From the NCBI RefSeq assembly GCF_964340395.1, contig NC_135562.1:6351634-6415633 (forward strand): 64,000 bases of DNA, in the 5' to 3' direction. Positions 37,801 to 47,184 of the stretch are shown one piece after another; the first letter of the stretch is position 1, and every line of letters starts with the position of its first letter. This stretch comes from Glandiceps talaboti. Its lineage: Eukaryota > Hemichordata > Enteropneusta > Spengelidae. The translations under genes and the position numbers were made by a program. The notes below the pieces were generated by a model, which searched no databases, was not told the origin of the DNA, and saw only the letters and a list, made by a program, of their open reading frames with translations.

Positions 37801-38135
37801 ACCCAACATTATTATTATTATTATAAGTCTTAGAAAAATTAAAAGTACACCTTGGTCTGGGAATTATACTGTGAAGCAATTAGTCATATAAAATTTTAAA
37901 GTTTAAAAATCTCCCACTGCCTGACAAGTAATCTTTCTGACAGTTTAAAATTTTCTGTAAGAGAACATATATTACAAATATTTTTTGAAAAAAAATGACT
38001 TGAAATTTCCTCATACGACTTTGAGTGCATGACTGTGAGGTTTAATGAAGATGATAAAGGTGACCATCATCATCATCATGACAGCACCGATGATGACGGT
38101 GGTGGTGGTGGTGGTGATGATGAAGGTGAAGGTAG

Positions 38136-38183
<48 letters not shown>

Positions 38184-41100
38184 GGATGAGGGTGAGGATG
38201 AGATTGAGGATGATGATGATGATGATGATTTGATTCTTCTTTCAGATACCATCTTGGATCTGTTGCCTTTGGTTCATTTCTCATTGCCCTGGTACAAATG
38301 GCAAGAATTGTCCTAGGATACATACAATCCAAGTAAGTAAACAATAAATGACTAGAACTTTTAACAGAACTATATCATATTGTATTTATCTGAGTTTTAC
38401 TTTCATGCCAAGAAACGTCACCCATCTTTAAATTGAAGGAAGTTGTGTTTCCATGTTACTATTGTAGTTTGCATAGTTGTATAAAACCAAAGGCCTCTTG
38501 GATGTCATTTGTTCATTGCATAGGAGAAAAATGCATCTGGCTTGCGGGAATGTTACATTGATTCACTCCTAAAGTGCCTGTTTAGTTGTTTGTCTAGTAC
38601 TGATGGTTAGTGCACCACCAACGACAACTATTGGTTTACTGTCACTATCAACAGAACGTAAAAGCTCACGCAGTTTCGACTAGGAATAAAAGATAAGTGT
38701 GAAAAACAGTTTTCTGGCAGAGCTACAGGAAAAGTAATTCCAGAACTATATGATTGTTGTAAGTATACAAATTATCAGAGAATAGGTAAAGAAAATGACA
38801 ATATATCTTAAAAGAAATTTTTTTAATAACTAACTCTAATCTAAAATATATTATTTTATTTTCTAGACTCCACGGAGCTGAAAACAAACTTCTACAATAT
38901 ATTTTGAAATGCCTGCAGTGTTGCCTCTGGTGCTTTGAAAAATTCCTCAAGTTCATTAACAGAAATGCATACATTGAGATAGGTAAGTTACATATGAGAA
39001 CTAACACGCATGTCTTAAATGCTGAATAGATGGCAGTGAGAAGGGTAGGGGTCACAGGTCAAATGTTAGGGGTCATGGGTCAAAGGTTGAAATTGTCATA
39101 TGCAATCAGAAATGCTTATTTTTGTATGATTAGATAGAGTATATAGTGGTCATATTGTTTATATATGCTGCAGCACAAAATGAAAACCACACCCTCCCCA
39201 GCGAATGAAACAAAATAATGTAATGAAAGATATGTGAAAAAGTTGCAGTGACACTGTCTCTAAGTTTTTGAAGGAAGTATATCACTTTGTATTACATGTA
39301 ATTAATTGTTCATATGTAATATCTTTACCATACAGCTATTTATGGTCACAACTTCTGCAAAGCTGCCCAAAAAGCATTCACTGTGATCGTATCCAATGCA
39401 CTCAGACTGGCTGCCATCAACTCTGTCGGTGATTTCTGTCTGTTTCTTGGTAAAGTGGCCGTAGTGTGTGCGACAGCTGTTATCGGTTTTGAAGTCTTCT
39501 TAAAAGTAAGTCTAGTTAATTTCAGTCTCAAAGCTGCTGTGTGACAGACACAAACATTAAAAAACTGTGGTTGTGAAAGTTTTAAACTTTCAAGACCTTG
39601 TGTGACAAGTTATAAGATAGAGTAGAATAAAAAGATTATTACTCTAACAAGTTTTAAGATTAAACTTGTAACACTTTCACTGAACTGTTCTCAATTCTGT
39701 ATTCACTGGTCCCACTGTGTCCAATAGACCTGTTGCTGGTTCCAAGATTCATTGCACATTTCTCCATACAATGCCATGTATTGTGTATGCAGTGAAGGGT
39801 TTGCACGCTCTACTCAGGGGGATGGTTGTCACCTGACCTTAAATTGGGTTCACCGTATAAAATTCTTCTCTGTCATTGATGGTATTCAGTCTTTGTTCTA
39901 TAAAACCACTCACAATCAAAGAGGTCAACATGTCTTTACATCATTTCATGATGAAAATGTTCTTATAAACACGATAAAGGCAAAGCAAGCCTAAATGTAA
40001 CATGATAAGCGACATCCTCTCATGCAGTGCATTTTGGAACCAGAAAATTGTCTATACCATGACAAAAAGATTTCACCAGAAGTGTTAAATTAGTAGATAT
40101 AAGCCCAATTTAAAGTGATCATGTGAATGAGGATTTGGTATTTTAATATTTTGGATTTTAAATTTATTAAAGAATTTTATCATGGCGTCTTACTTGAAAA
40201 TCAATGTGAAACATTAACATATGCCAAGTCCTTGTTTGTAACTCAATAAATTGGAAAAGATTAATAAATGTGTCAAATGTTTGTTATTATATGTACAATA
40301 ACAAACGTTTTTAGCATTTGCAGTGTATTGATAGAGTTACAAACAAGGACTTGGCATATGTTGTTTCACATTGATGTTCCAAGTAGGAAGCCATGATAAA
40401 ATAGTTTTATAAATTAAAAATCCAAAACAAATACTCAATCCTCATCCATATGATCATTTTAATGAAGTAACTTTTAAAAAAATGGCCTCATAACCAAAAA
40501 ATATTTAATCTAGATTTACTACTAGAAAAATGTGAGTAAGTCTTAGAAGTAGTGAAAACAATACTGTTTTTAATTTTCCAAGACTTTGCCAAAAGCAACG
40601 AATAATTAATTTCTAGAAAACAAAATAAACTTATTTTGATATTATGTAAGCTGAAACAGTTTCTTTTGTCATTTTTTTGTGCAATAATTGGACTTGTTTC
40701 CATTATTTAACCTTTATTTTATTATGATTTTATTTTCAGGATGTAGAAGACGTCCATTTTGTTGCCATCCCTATAGCTCTGGCCTGCGTCTTTGCCTACA
40801 TTGTCAGCCACACCTTTCTTTCTGTTTATGAGGTAAATTTACTTTCATTTCTCTTATTTTGTAATTCTTGCATTTTGGTTAAAGAAAATTACCATGGTAA
40901 TTCATCTATTGAATTAATTACCATAGTAAATAGTAGTATAGTATAGTGTATTACTGTAATGGTTTGTGTGAATTGCAAAGGTAACTAGTTAAACTAAATT
41001 ACCATGGTAACTGGTTAAAGTAAATTACCATGGTAACTAGTTGACCTGAATTACCATAACTGGTTAAAGTAAATTACCATGGTAACTAGTTGACCTGAAT

Positions 41101-42766
41101 TACCATAACTGGTTAAAGTAAATTATCATGGTAACTAGTTAAACTAAATTACCATGGTAACTGGTTATAGCAAATTACCATGGTAACTAGTTGAACTGAA
41201 TTACCATGGTAACTGGTTAAAGTAAATTACCATGGTAACTCGTTGAACTGAATTATGATGATAACTGGTTAAAGCAAATCACCATGGTAACTATTTACAG
41301 TTAATTACTTTGGCAACAGTTTAAATTACAAACACTGGTTATTAATTCTTCTGAATAACCATAATAAGTGGTTATGCTTAAAAGAGAATAACCATGGTTA
41401 CCGTAACTTCCTGAAATAAATTACCATATATATCAACTTTTCGAATTATTGCATCATCTCTCCAAGACTGAGTGCTGTAATAACAAAGTAAATGTTTACT
41501 ATGATTTTATCAACAGATGACAATTGACACCATTTTCATCTGTTTCTGTGAAGACTGTGACATGAATGATGGAGTAGGAAGACCTTACTTTATGAGTAAA
41601 AATCTGATGGTAAGTTAATTGTAAATGATTCATTATATGAAAATGAACCTTGTGGGGCATCCAGATTCAAGTGGTCTTGTATTTGTAATAGTACAAATAA
41701 GTAATTTCAATAAATTTCCTCTGCAGTGCTAGTATTAATATGCATTTTCTGGGAAAATACTTTCAAATCAAATTTTCAAAAATTAAGAATTATGTGTGAC
41801 AGAAGAACATAAAGATAAACCACAACAATTTTAAACTTAATAATGAAATTTCTACTCACAGAGTCAAAACATTTCTTGGAAGTGAATCCCATATGTTCAA
41901 GGATGTCTTGTCAACATTGTCAGTGGTGTACTACAATGGGCTATTTTATTGGCATGCAAACAAATAACGTAGTGAAAATATATATTACAGATATTGTGGG
42001 TTAGTATACTAATTGAAGCTGGTACAAAAACTTGACTTCTTCCGGACTTCATAAGATTAATAATAGTAACTTTATTACACTACTATACCTTCAGTGGATT
42101 CAGTATGGTAAACAACAACAATAAAAAATGCTAACAATCTAATAGCTTGTGCAGTGGCTGCGAAGCGGCTCAATGACTAGTACACATGCGCATCCTATAT
42201 ACTAAATCCAATGTCTTCTTGGTGGTTTTACCTAAGGATACATTGCGGTGCAATGACTACGCATGCATGTTCTATATACTATGCGCGTTCTCCACGCGGA
42301 GGGCACTATCTACAATATCATCGTGAGGCAGCTGGTTGCGATCACAAATGAATCTATCCTGCATGAGCTTATGGGCTTTGCCGTTTTGATATTAATGAAT
42401 TAGATATTATTCTCCAATATTTTTCTTCATTCAACCAAGGAAAATACAACCTATTGGGGAATAACATAATTAACCTCAATAATTTATTTAAAAAATCAGT
42501 AAAAGTAATGGCAATCTTTTGGAGTGCTTTTGACTTTTGAGCACTACAGAATCAATGATGGTGATGTTAGTTGGTATAATGTAGAATGACCAGAGTATAA
42601 AACCCCATATTTTTTGTATGAACACCTTCAACCTGGCTTGCATGTGGTATAATCTTTCTTATATTGTCTTGTTTTACAGTCTTATGTTGATAATTCTTCA
42701 GAAGCGCTAAAAGCTACAGAAATGAGAGAGAAGGAGGCTAAGGTCGACAAGGAGGGAAAATCATAA
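26282..42766 (+). CDS. SLC44A1: SLC44A1-like choline transporter (CTL family, 17 coding exons)
   Basis: Exons: 26282-26383, 30269-30373, 31817-31959, 32693-32920, 33124-33211, 34922-34985, 35349-35507, 35750-35820, 36321-36440, 37012-37140, 37437-37600, 38246-38332, 38867-38982, 39336-39505, 40740-40832, 41517-41609, 42680-42766. They join in frame to 672 aa (human CTL1 is 657); every junction is GT-AG and phase-consistent. CTL proteins are multi-pass choline and ethanolamine transporters of plasma and mitochondrial membranes. CTL1-type signatures are [10 protein letters not shown] after helix 1, [14 protein letters not shown] in the first outer loop, [52 protein letters not shown] and [11 protein letters not shown]. 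An NVTLS and an NGTF site lie in the outer loop. The first exon encodes a Glu/Lys-rich cytosolic segment ([14 protein letters not shown]...) that I do not know from other family members and is the least certain part. The tail is charged ([15 protein letters not shown]). Confidence 0.93.
26436..26509 (+). other. Candidate alternative exon with a second SLC44A1 start ([13 protein letters not shown])
   Basis: A good acceptor (CCTCTTATTTTGCAG) ends at 26435 and a GTGAGT donor starts at 26510. The ATG at 26471 gives 13 codons ending in phase 0, so it can join the exon at 30269 and produce a short Cys-containing N-terminus, more like known CTL starts. If spliced after 26383 it would form a 52-bp intron, but that frame hits TAG at once, so the two N-termini would be exclusive. 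Confidence 0.4.
27261..27605 (+). mobile_element. Family I element, copy 2, SLC44A1 intron 1
   Basis: 345 bp, with ends 'ttaaagttgcactgg' and 'ctggttacagctagtgcag', imperfect inverted repeats. The interior carries CAAATTGATTTCTGGGTCCG and GTACAATGTCTAATTATTGG, shared with 12061-12450 and 55441-55787. Non-coding. Confidence 0.65.
28775..28946. mobile_element. Inverted-repeat element (family F), copy 1
   Basis: Reverse-oriented relative of 47022-47184. Shared motifs include CTTCCGATA, GCGAACGAAGTTCGCAGTGA (with an internal palindrome) and CCTCGATAGCGATGTTC. Outer ends 'cttgctactagacgttcggg' and 'ccgaggtctagcagatagac' are imperfect inverted repeats. Distinctly richer in CG than its surroundings. 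Confidence 0.72.
30116..30130 (+). other. Candidate alternative first coding exon of SLC44A1 (MGRPE)
   Basis: The ATG at 30116 encodes MGRPE up to a GTAGGA donor at 30131, phase 0, 138 bp before the shared exon at 30269. The resulting start [18 protein letters not shown] resembles the short starts of vertebrate CTL2/CTL4. Against it, an out-of-frame ATG lies 11 nt upstream at 30105. Vertebrate SLC44A2 is known to use two promoters with different first exons. Confidence 0.35.
31983..32361. mobile_element. Foldback element (family B), copy 2, SLC44A1 intron 3
   Basis: 379 bp. The left arm AGTGAATTTCACAATACCGT and the right arm ending 'tattgtgaaattcact' are near-perfect complements, continuing with 'agcttttctgtttgatac' against 'gtatcaaacagaaaagct'. 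The right half carries GACAAAATGTAGCATGAAAC and CAATCTTGCTATCTTAAAGT, as in the other copies. Confidence 0.85.
32477..32513. repeat. Perfect 37-bp palindrome (18-bp arms)
   Basis: The arm CATAGACCCTCCACCAAC is followed by a single T and its exact complement. A shorter, imperfect relative (CATAGACCCTCC then GGAGTTTCTATGG) lies at about 35974-36000. It is in SLC44A1 intron 3. It would form a very stable hairpin in RNA or a cruciform in DNA. Confidence 0.9.
34022..34040 (+). repeat. Poly-G tract
   Basis: A run of about 17 G after 'caggc' in SLC44A1 intron 5. Confidence 0.85.
34545..34902 (+). repeat. Compound (GA)n(GT)n and (CAAA)n(TAAA)n microsatellites
   Basis: A purine tract (GGGAGG then GA) runs into GT at 34545-34650. 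CAAA, TAAA and TAGA tetramers fill 34736-34902, ending about 20 bp before the acceptor of SLC44A1 exon 6 at 34921. Confidence 0.95.
35541..35712 (-). repeat. tRNA-derived SINE
   Basis: Read on the minus strand, GTGGTCAAGAGGTTAAACCA has an A-box-like head, and CGGGGTTCAAACTC is a good B box, as in Leu/Ser-type tRNAs. This is followed by a body ending in TGCAGGTTTTCCCCGGGTAC. It does not fold as a functional tRNA. It lies in SLC44A1 intron 7. Confidence 0.6.
35960..36205 (+). repeat. Repeat unit in SLC44A1 intron 8, duplicated in intron 9
   Basis: It contains TTTCACTCATGGGACATTAT, GCAGGATCCTTTGC, CAATCACATTGAA and GCAGTAAAAACAGGCTTCT. The same motifs in the same order lie at 36495-36712 on the other side of exon 9. 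A shorter, partial copy (GCAGGATCCATTGCCTAATC) precedes it at about 35900. Confidence 0.8.
36495..36712 (+). repeat. Second copy of the intron 8 repeat, in SLC44A1 intron 9
   Basis: It matches 35960-36205 in order and orientation (TTTCACTCATGGGCCATGAT, GACAGGATCCTTTGCCCAAT, GCAGTAAAAACAGGCTTCT). Exon 9 itself is not duplicated. Confidence 0.8.
37160..37312 (+). repeat. (AATC)n microsatellite
   Basis: AATC tetramers with CGATC and CAGTC variants start about 20 bp past the exon 10 donor. The end portion ATTGATTGATCAATTGATCA is self-complementary. Confidence 0.92.
37735..37825 (+). repeat. SINE/LINE-type 3' tail
   Basis: TGTAAAGCGCTTTGAGCACG, then AAAGCGCTATATAAGAACCC and an ATT repeat tail. 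This is a widespread tail of short retroelements in aquatic animals. The head of the element is not evident. Confidence 0.7.
38058..38229 (+). repeat. (GAT)n/(GGT)n trinucleotide repeat next to the exon 12 acceptor
   Basis: CAT, GGT and GAT triplets end at 38229, leaving only about 16 bp (TTGATTCTTCTTTCAG) before SLC44A1 exon 12. The acidic open frame across it (poly-Asp) is not needed by the transporter model. Confidence 0.95.
40111..40460. mobile_element. Foldback element (family A), copy 2, SLC44A1 intron 14
   Basis: 350 bp with arms of about 150 bp. The left arm runs from 'aaagtgatcatgtgaatgagg' through GCCAAGTCCTTGTTTGTAAC; the right arm is its complement ending 'ctcatccatatgatcatttt'. 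The centre is TGTTATTATATGTACAATAACA, broken here only as a motif (TGTTATT..AATAACA). Confidence 0.88.
40985..41305 (+). repeat. 26-bp tandem array with 52-bp higher-order unit, SLC44A1 intron 15
   Basis: ACCATGGTAA-type cores occur at 41001, 41027, 41053, 41076, 41102, 41125, 41151, 41177, 41203, 41229, 41255 and 41281, mostly 26 bp apart (two steps of 23). Units alternate between 'ctagttgaactgaatt' and 'ctggttaaagtaaatt', giving a 52-bp dimer. TTACCATGGTAA is itself palindromic. Confidence 0.93.
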
Positions 42767-42969
42767 AGTGTCAAAGTTACTGGAGACCTGTCGTCGTGTA
42801 AATTTACATTTCCAAGCTTAAAATCTCATCCATCTGAAATTTGCATATTTCATTTAACCAACCAATGAAATTGGAGTGTAATGTACATGTACGTGTGAAT
42901 CATCATACCCAGCCAATAAACACTGGAATATATATTGTCAATCAACATTGTTAGCTTATAATATGGCAT

Positions 42970-43350
42970 GGAAATGTGCATGTGTCTGTCAATCAAACTT
43001 GTCAGCCAATGCATATGGCAGGTAAATTTGCATGCCCCTGTCAATCAAACTTATCAGCCAATGTATATATGGCAGGTAAATTTACATGTGCCTGTCATTC
43101 AAACTTGTCAGCCAATGAATATGGCATGTAAATTTGCATGTCCCTGTCAATCAAACTTGTCAGCCAATGAATACGGCAGGTAAATTTGCATGTCCCTGTT
43201 AGTCAGACTTGTCAGCCAATGAATGTGGCAGGTAAATTTGCATGTACCTGTCTATCAAACTTGTCAGCCAATGAATATTGCAGGTAAATTTGCATGTCCC
43301 TGTCAATCAAACTTGTCAGCCAATGAACGTGGCAGGTAAATTTGCCTGAC
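42970..43350 (+). repeat. 52-bp minisatellite with CCAAT and octamer motifs, SLC44A1 3' UTR
   Basis: CAGCCAAT starts at 43003, 43055, 43109, 43161, 43213, 43265 and 43317: steps of 52, 54, 52, 52, 52 and 52. Units read CTGTCAATCAAACTTGTCAG, CCAATGAATATGGCAGGTAA and ATTTGCATG. ATTTGCAT equals the octamer site ATGCAAAT on the other strand. It lies between the stop codon (42766) and an AATAAA at 43389. Confidence 0.95.
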
Positions 43351-43388
43351 TTTATTCTATTTATAAACTGTTAGTCATGTCAGCCTTG

Positions 43389-43394
43389 AATAAA
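43389..43394 (+). terminator. Candidate polyadenylation signal of SLC44A1
   Basis: AATAAA 623 bp after the stop codon, followed within about 60 bp by a T/GT-rich stretch (TTTCTTTCGGATGTGTAT). Confidence 0.5.
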
Positions 43395-43454
43395 TGCATT
43401 TACAGTATGACAATTGTTATGAAATGCATCTTTAGTTTCTTTCGGATGTGTATA

Positions 43455-43700
43455 TTTTTCTATGTTTGTAACTCAACAAATTGCCAAAAATTAAAAAATG
43501 TGTAAAATGTTTGTTATTGTAAGTACAATAACAAACTTTTATAACACTTTCTAGCTTTTTGCAATTTATTGAGTTACAGACACGGACTTGGTCAATGTTG
43601 TTTCACATTCTTTTTTCAAGTAGGAAAACATAGTGAAGTTGTGTTATGAATTCAAAAAGTCCAATACTAAGACCATTTTGTCATCCATATGGCCACTTTA
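43455..43700. mobile_element. Foldback element (family A), copy 3
   Basis: The core TTTGTAACTCAACAAATTGC / GCAATTTATTGAGTTACAGA inverted pair surrounds TTTGTTATTGTAAGTACAAT. The right arm continues to 'catccatatggccacttta'; the left arm is shortened. Confidence 0.78.
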
Positions 43701-45469
43701 CAGTAGATGGTTGAATTTAAGAATATATTAAAATCATCCACTCCAGAGCAGATGATGAAATCAAACTATATTATAATACAACAGTGGAAAGCAAGCTTTC
43801 GGCTAACTGAGATAGACACAAACTAAAACTATTGTTGTGACTTGTTCATATAAGCTTTCTGAATGGACAGTGGTGTGTGTCTGTCATAGTACAACTACTG
43901 ACATAAGACTGTGGACGAATGGAACCTATTACAAACAGGGAAAGTAAACAAATGAATTGGATTAATAACACTTTGCACAGCATGTTGGAACAGCTTGTAT
44001 TACATTTCATCATTTGATAAGAACAGTATTATGGCCACTTTACATAATATTTCACATTCACAAACAAATTTCCAGGTCCCCTGGCATTTCATCTACACAT
44101 AAAGAAGCCATAAACTACTTTCAGCATGCTGAGTCAAGTGGTATTAATCAAATTCAGTTGTTTACTTTCCCTGTTTGTAACAGGTTCTGTTCGTCTGTGG
44201 TCTGACGTCAGCAGTTATAAGTTGAAGGTTTGGTTTCCACTGTAGAACCTCTGAATTTGTATTCTATCTTCTCGTTTTTTTGTGTGACCATCTCTTTATC
44301 ATTTACAGTTTCATGGATGATGTAAAGTACATATCAACACGTGAGAAATGATTATTTATCTATTTTTGGTTTGGTGTTACACTTCATCTGTGCTTTGTGT
44401 GCTAATAGAAACACGTGTGTTTCAGTGTTTTTATAACATAATTAATTTAAGAACCATGATTTTTATCAAGTGTGTAATTTTTATATCTATTATGTAATAT
44501 GAAAGGGTAATCCCACACTACAACAACAGCGATGGTACTGTATAATTGGACGTGTTACGAGGTGAGGACCTCTGAAGGGATCATTAGATAACCTTTGACC
44601 CATGACCTCATCATGGTCATATAAAAATGTACATTTTGAAAAAGTACTCTGTTCCACGGTAAAACGTGAATTTATTTTAAAATTTATCTACTATAATAGC
44701 ATTTATAAAAGAAAGTTGTAAATTGTTGTTCAGAAACTTTGCAATAATGTTTTTTGGGTTTTTGATTTAACACCATATTATCCTGTAAAAGTTGATATTT
44801 TGTCCATTGTTGATCACAAAGATTCATTTTTATGTGGTATTGCTGTTTTTATTTCTACAGGGAGATGAGTTGGTACGACCAACAAAATAGTTCACATCAT
44901 AACACATAATTAGTTATGATCAACGAAATCAAGAAATCATAAACTAACCATAATACACCAAAGTTTTGTCACCAAACTGAAATTTGAATGTACATCAAAG
45001 TGTGCATTTTACCAGTTTCCCTGTCTGAGTTTTTGTGTGTGTAATTTTTGCAGCAAATCAAAAGTTATCTTGTATTTTACTTACAGAAGCTTACTTATTA
45101 CTCTAGCTTGGGTTTTCTAAGATAGACACAAACTAAGATGTTGATACAACAGCGATAAGCTTTATTGATATGGATGTTGTCTTAGTAGGGCGGCGTCTCT
45201 GAAAGCTGTTATCATATATCATGAACTTGCAGTGTGAAACTCAATCAATTCTACTTAACCCATCAAAGTGCCTCATAAACTTTAATAAATTGGTTGTGTT
45301 TTCAGTCAAAACAATGTTTACCTTAATATGCTATAATATTCACTTGAATTGTTTTTTGTTTTTTTGATAATCGTGACATTATGTAAATTTGAAACACTTC
45401 AAAGGTCAGAGGTCACACTGTACTAAGTGATGTCTCTAATGATAATTTCATGGTGAACTTGTGTATTCA

Positions 45470-45551
45470 TAGTCTGCAAGGTAGACCTTCATGGGGCGCC
45501 CTCACACATCGGTCAACCCCTCGGGAATGACACAATGTATCTTACAGACTA
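45470..45551. repeat. Mini inverted-repeat element (family K), copy 1
   Basis: Ends TAGTCTGCAAGGTA and TATCTTACAGACTA are imperfect inverted repeats around the core ATGGGGCGCCCTCACACATC, GGTCA. The core is identical at 62091-62177. Confidence 0.65.
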
Positions 45552-45865
45552 GTGTATTCAGTGATGGTGAATATTCCATACATATAAATATAAATTTAGA
45601 CTCATGTTGGAGAATTTTTTTGTGATTGCAATGCAGTTGATGTTACTTTCTTGACCCTTTTTGTTATTTAAAAGAGTTTTGTATATAAGAATAGTGACTT
45701 GTATTTTAAGTTTCTAGAGTTTTCTCAAAAACAGTGACAATGTTTGGTTACTATGATGGTCTATTTACTGCATGTATATATAAATAATACCCTGCCTTCA
45801 TTTACTCTATGTACATAAAGACTATATTGAATTATATACTAAATAACTATGTTATTTCAATACTT

Positions 45866-45867
<2 letters not shown>

Positions 45868-45923
<56 letters not shown>

Positions 45924-46023
45924 CGCATGCATACATGCATGTACCATGCATGCATGCATGAACATGTGTGTGTGTGTATGTATGTATGTATGTATGTATG
46001 TATGTATGTATGTATGTATGTAT
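45868..46023 (+). repeat. (GT)n and (ATGT)n microsatellite
   Basis: GT run, a CATGCATG-rich middle, then ATGT tetramers. Confidence 0.95.
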
Positions 46024-46024
46024 T

Positions 46025-46160
46025 TAGATTAGATTACATATATTATAACTCTATTACAACCGTATAGAAAATTGACAATTCTATTTGGGTAATAAAGATA
46101 TTAAAAAACACTACAATGAAATAGGCTATTGTCAAGTATATAAGTACAGTGTATATATGT
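46025..46160 (+). repeat. Family G repeat, copy 2
   Basis: AGATTAGATTA followed by ATTGACAATTCTATTTGGGT and ACACTACAATGAAATAGGCT, as at 9690-9870. Confidence 0.6.
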
Positions 46161-46234
46161 ATGTATGTCACATGTGCACAGGGAGCTCGTCTTCCAAGAG
46201 TGAATAAAGTTGCAATAATATATATGTAAATGAT

Positions 46235-46283
46235 TTGGAATATAATATAATATAAAATAAAATAAAATAAAATAAAATAAAAT
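46235..46283 (+). repeat. (AAAAT)n pentanucleotide repeat
   Basis: ATAAT/AAAAT units, about nine copies. Confidence 0.9.
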
Positions 46284-47021
46284 AAGATAAGAGAAAATGA
46301 ATTAATCCCTATTTAATACGTTTGGGCTCTATTTTGAGAGCGAGAATGTGTGACTTGACTATACCATCGTCGTAAACCACAGCCTCTTAATCTTTTACGG
46401 CATCGCCCAAGAACTTATATACAGGCAGAGGTCGAGCTCTTGACAACATCCGGGTCTTATACAGTGCTCAGCGCGTACAAAGACGCGCACTACTACAGCC
46501 TAGTGTATTTGTATTGAGATACCCAAGGGCCAAGAGATGCTGTGTATGGCTGAACACGTGAACATAAAGTTATAGGAAGTGAATTCCTTTTATGGCATAT
46601 GTGTAGCTGTGTAAAAATCAACCAAATTGAACAATAGTGCACAGGCGTTACCTTGCTAGTAACCATAGTGATTTGATAGAACATTCACCATGGTAACTGT
46701 CCGACAGAGTAAACAGTACAGCTCGATGTTTTACACTGCTACACACTTTAATATTTTCACGTGTTCAGCCATAAACAATTTTTATACGAATAATTTTCAA
46801 TGCAAAACCGCGGTACTGATATGTAAATACCATTGTTGTGTGAGTCCCCCGGGGGTGGCATTGTAATCTTATATACTGATATATGAATTTATTGTGACAT
46901 TGGGGTACATAATTAGTTTTGCTACATGGTTTTTGGAACCCTTTGTTGGAACCCAAGGCTGTCTATTGTGAACACGTTAAATATGATACATGTAACGAAG
47001 GTAAGAAGTTTTGCGTGTTCA

Positions 47022-47184
47022 ATCGTAGTCTAGCTGCTAGACCTCGGGTGTTCTTCCGATACAATACGACACAAGACTGAACATCGCTATCGAGGATGGA
47101 ACATGGCAAGCCCTCACTGCGAACTTCGTTCGCTTATCGTATCGGAAGAAAGTCCGAACGTCCAGCAGCAAGACTAGTTCAATC
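47022..47184. mobile_element. Inverted-repeat element (family F), copy 2
   Basis: Ends 'gtctagctgctagacctcgg' and 'ccgaacgtccagcagcaagac' form imperfect inverted repeats, each followed inward by a CTTCCGATA / TATCGGAAG pair. The interior has AACATCGCTATCGAGGATGG and CACTGCGAACTTCGTTCGCT, matching 28775-28946 in reverse. Confidence 0.75.

Noticed and set aside
38029-38316. Poly-Asp / poly-His open frames
   Set aside because: They come from (GAT)n in SLC44A1 intron 11; the family sequence joins 37600 to 38246 without it.
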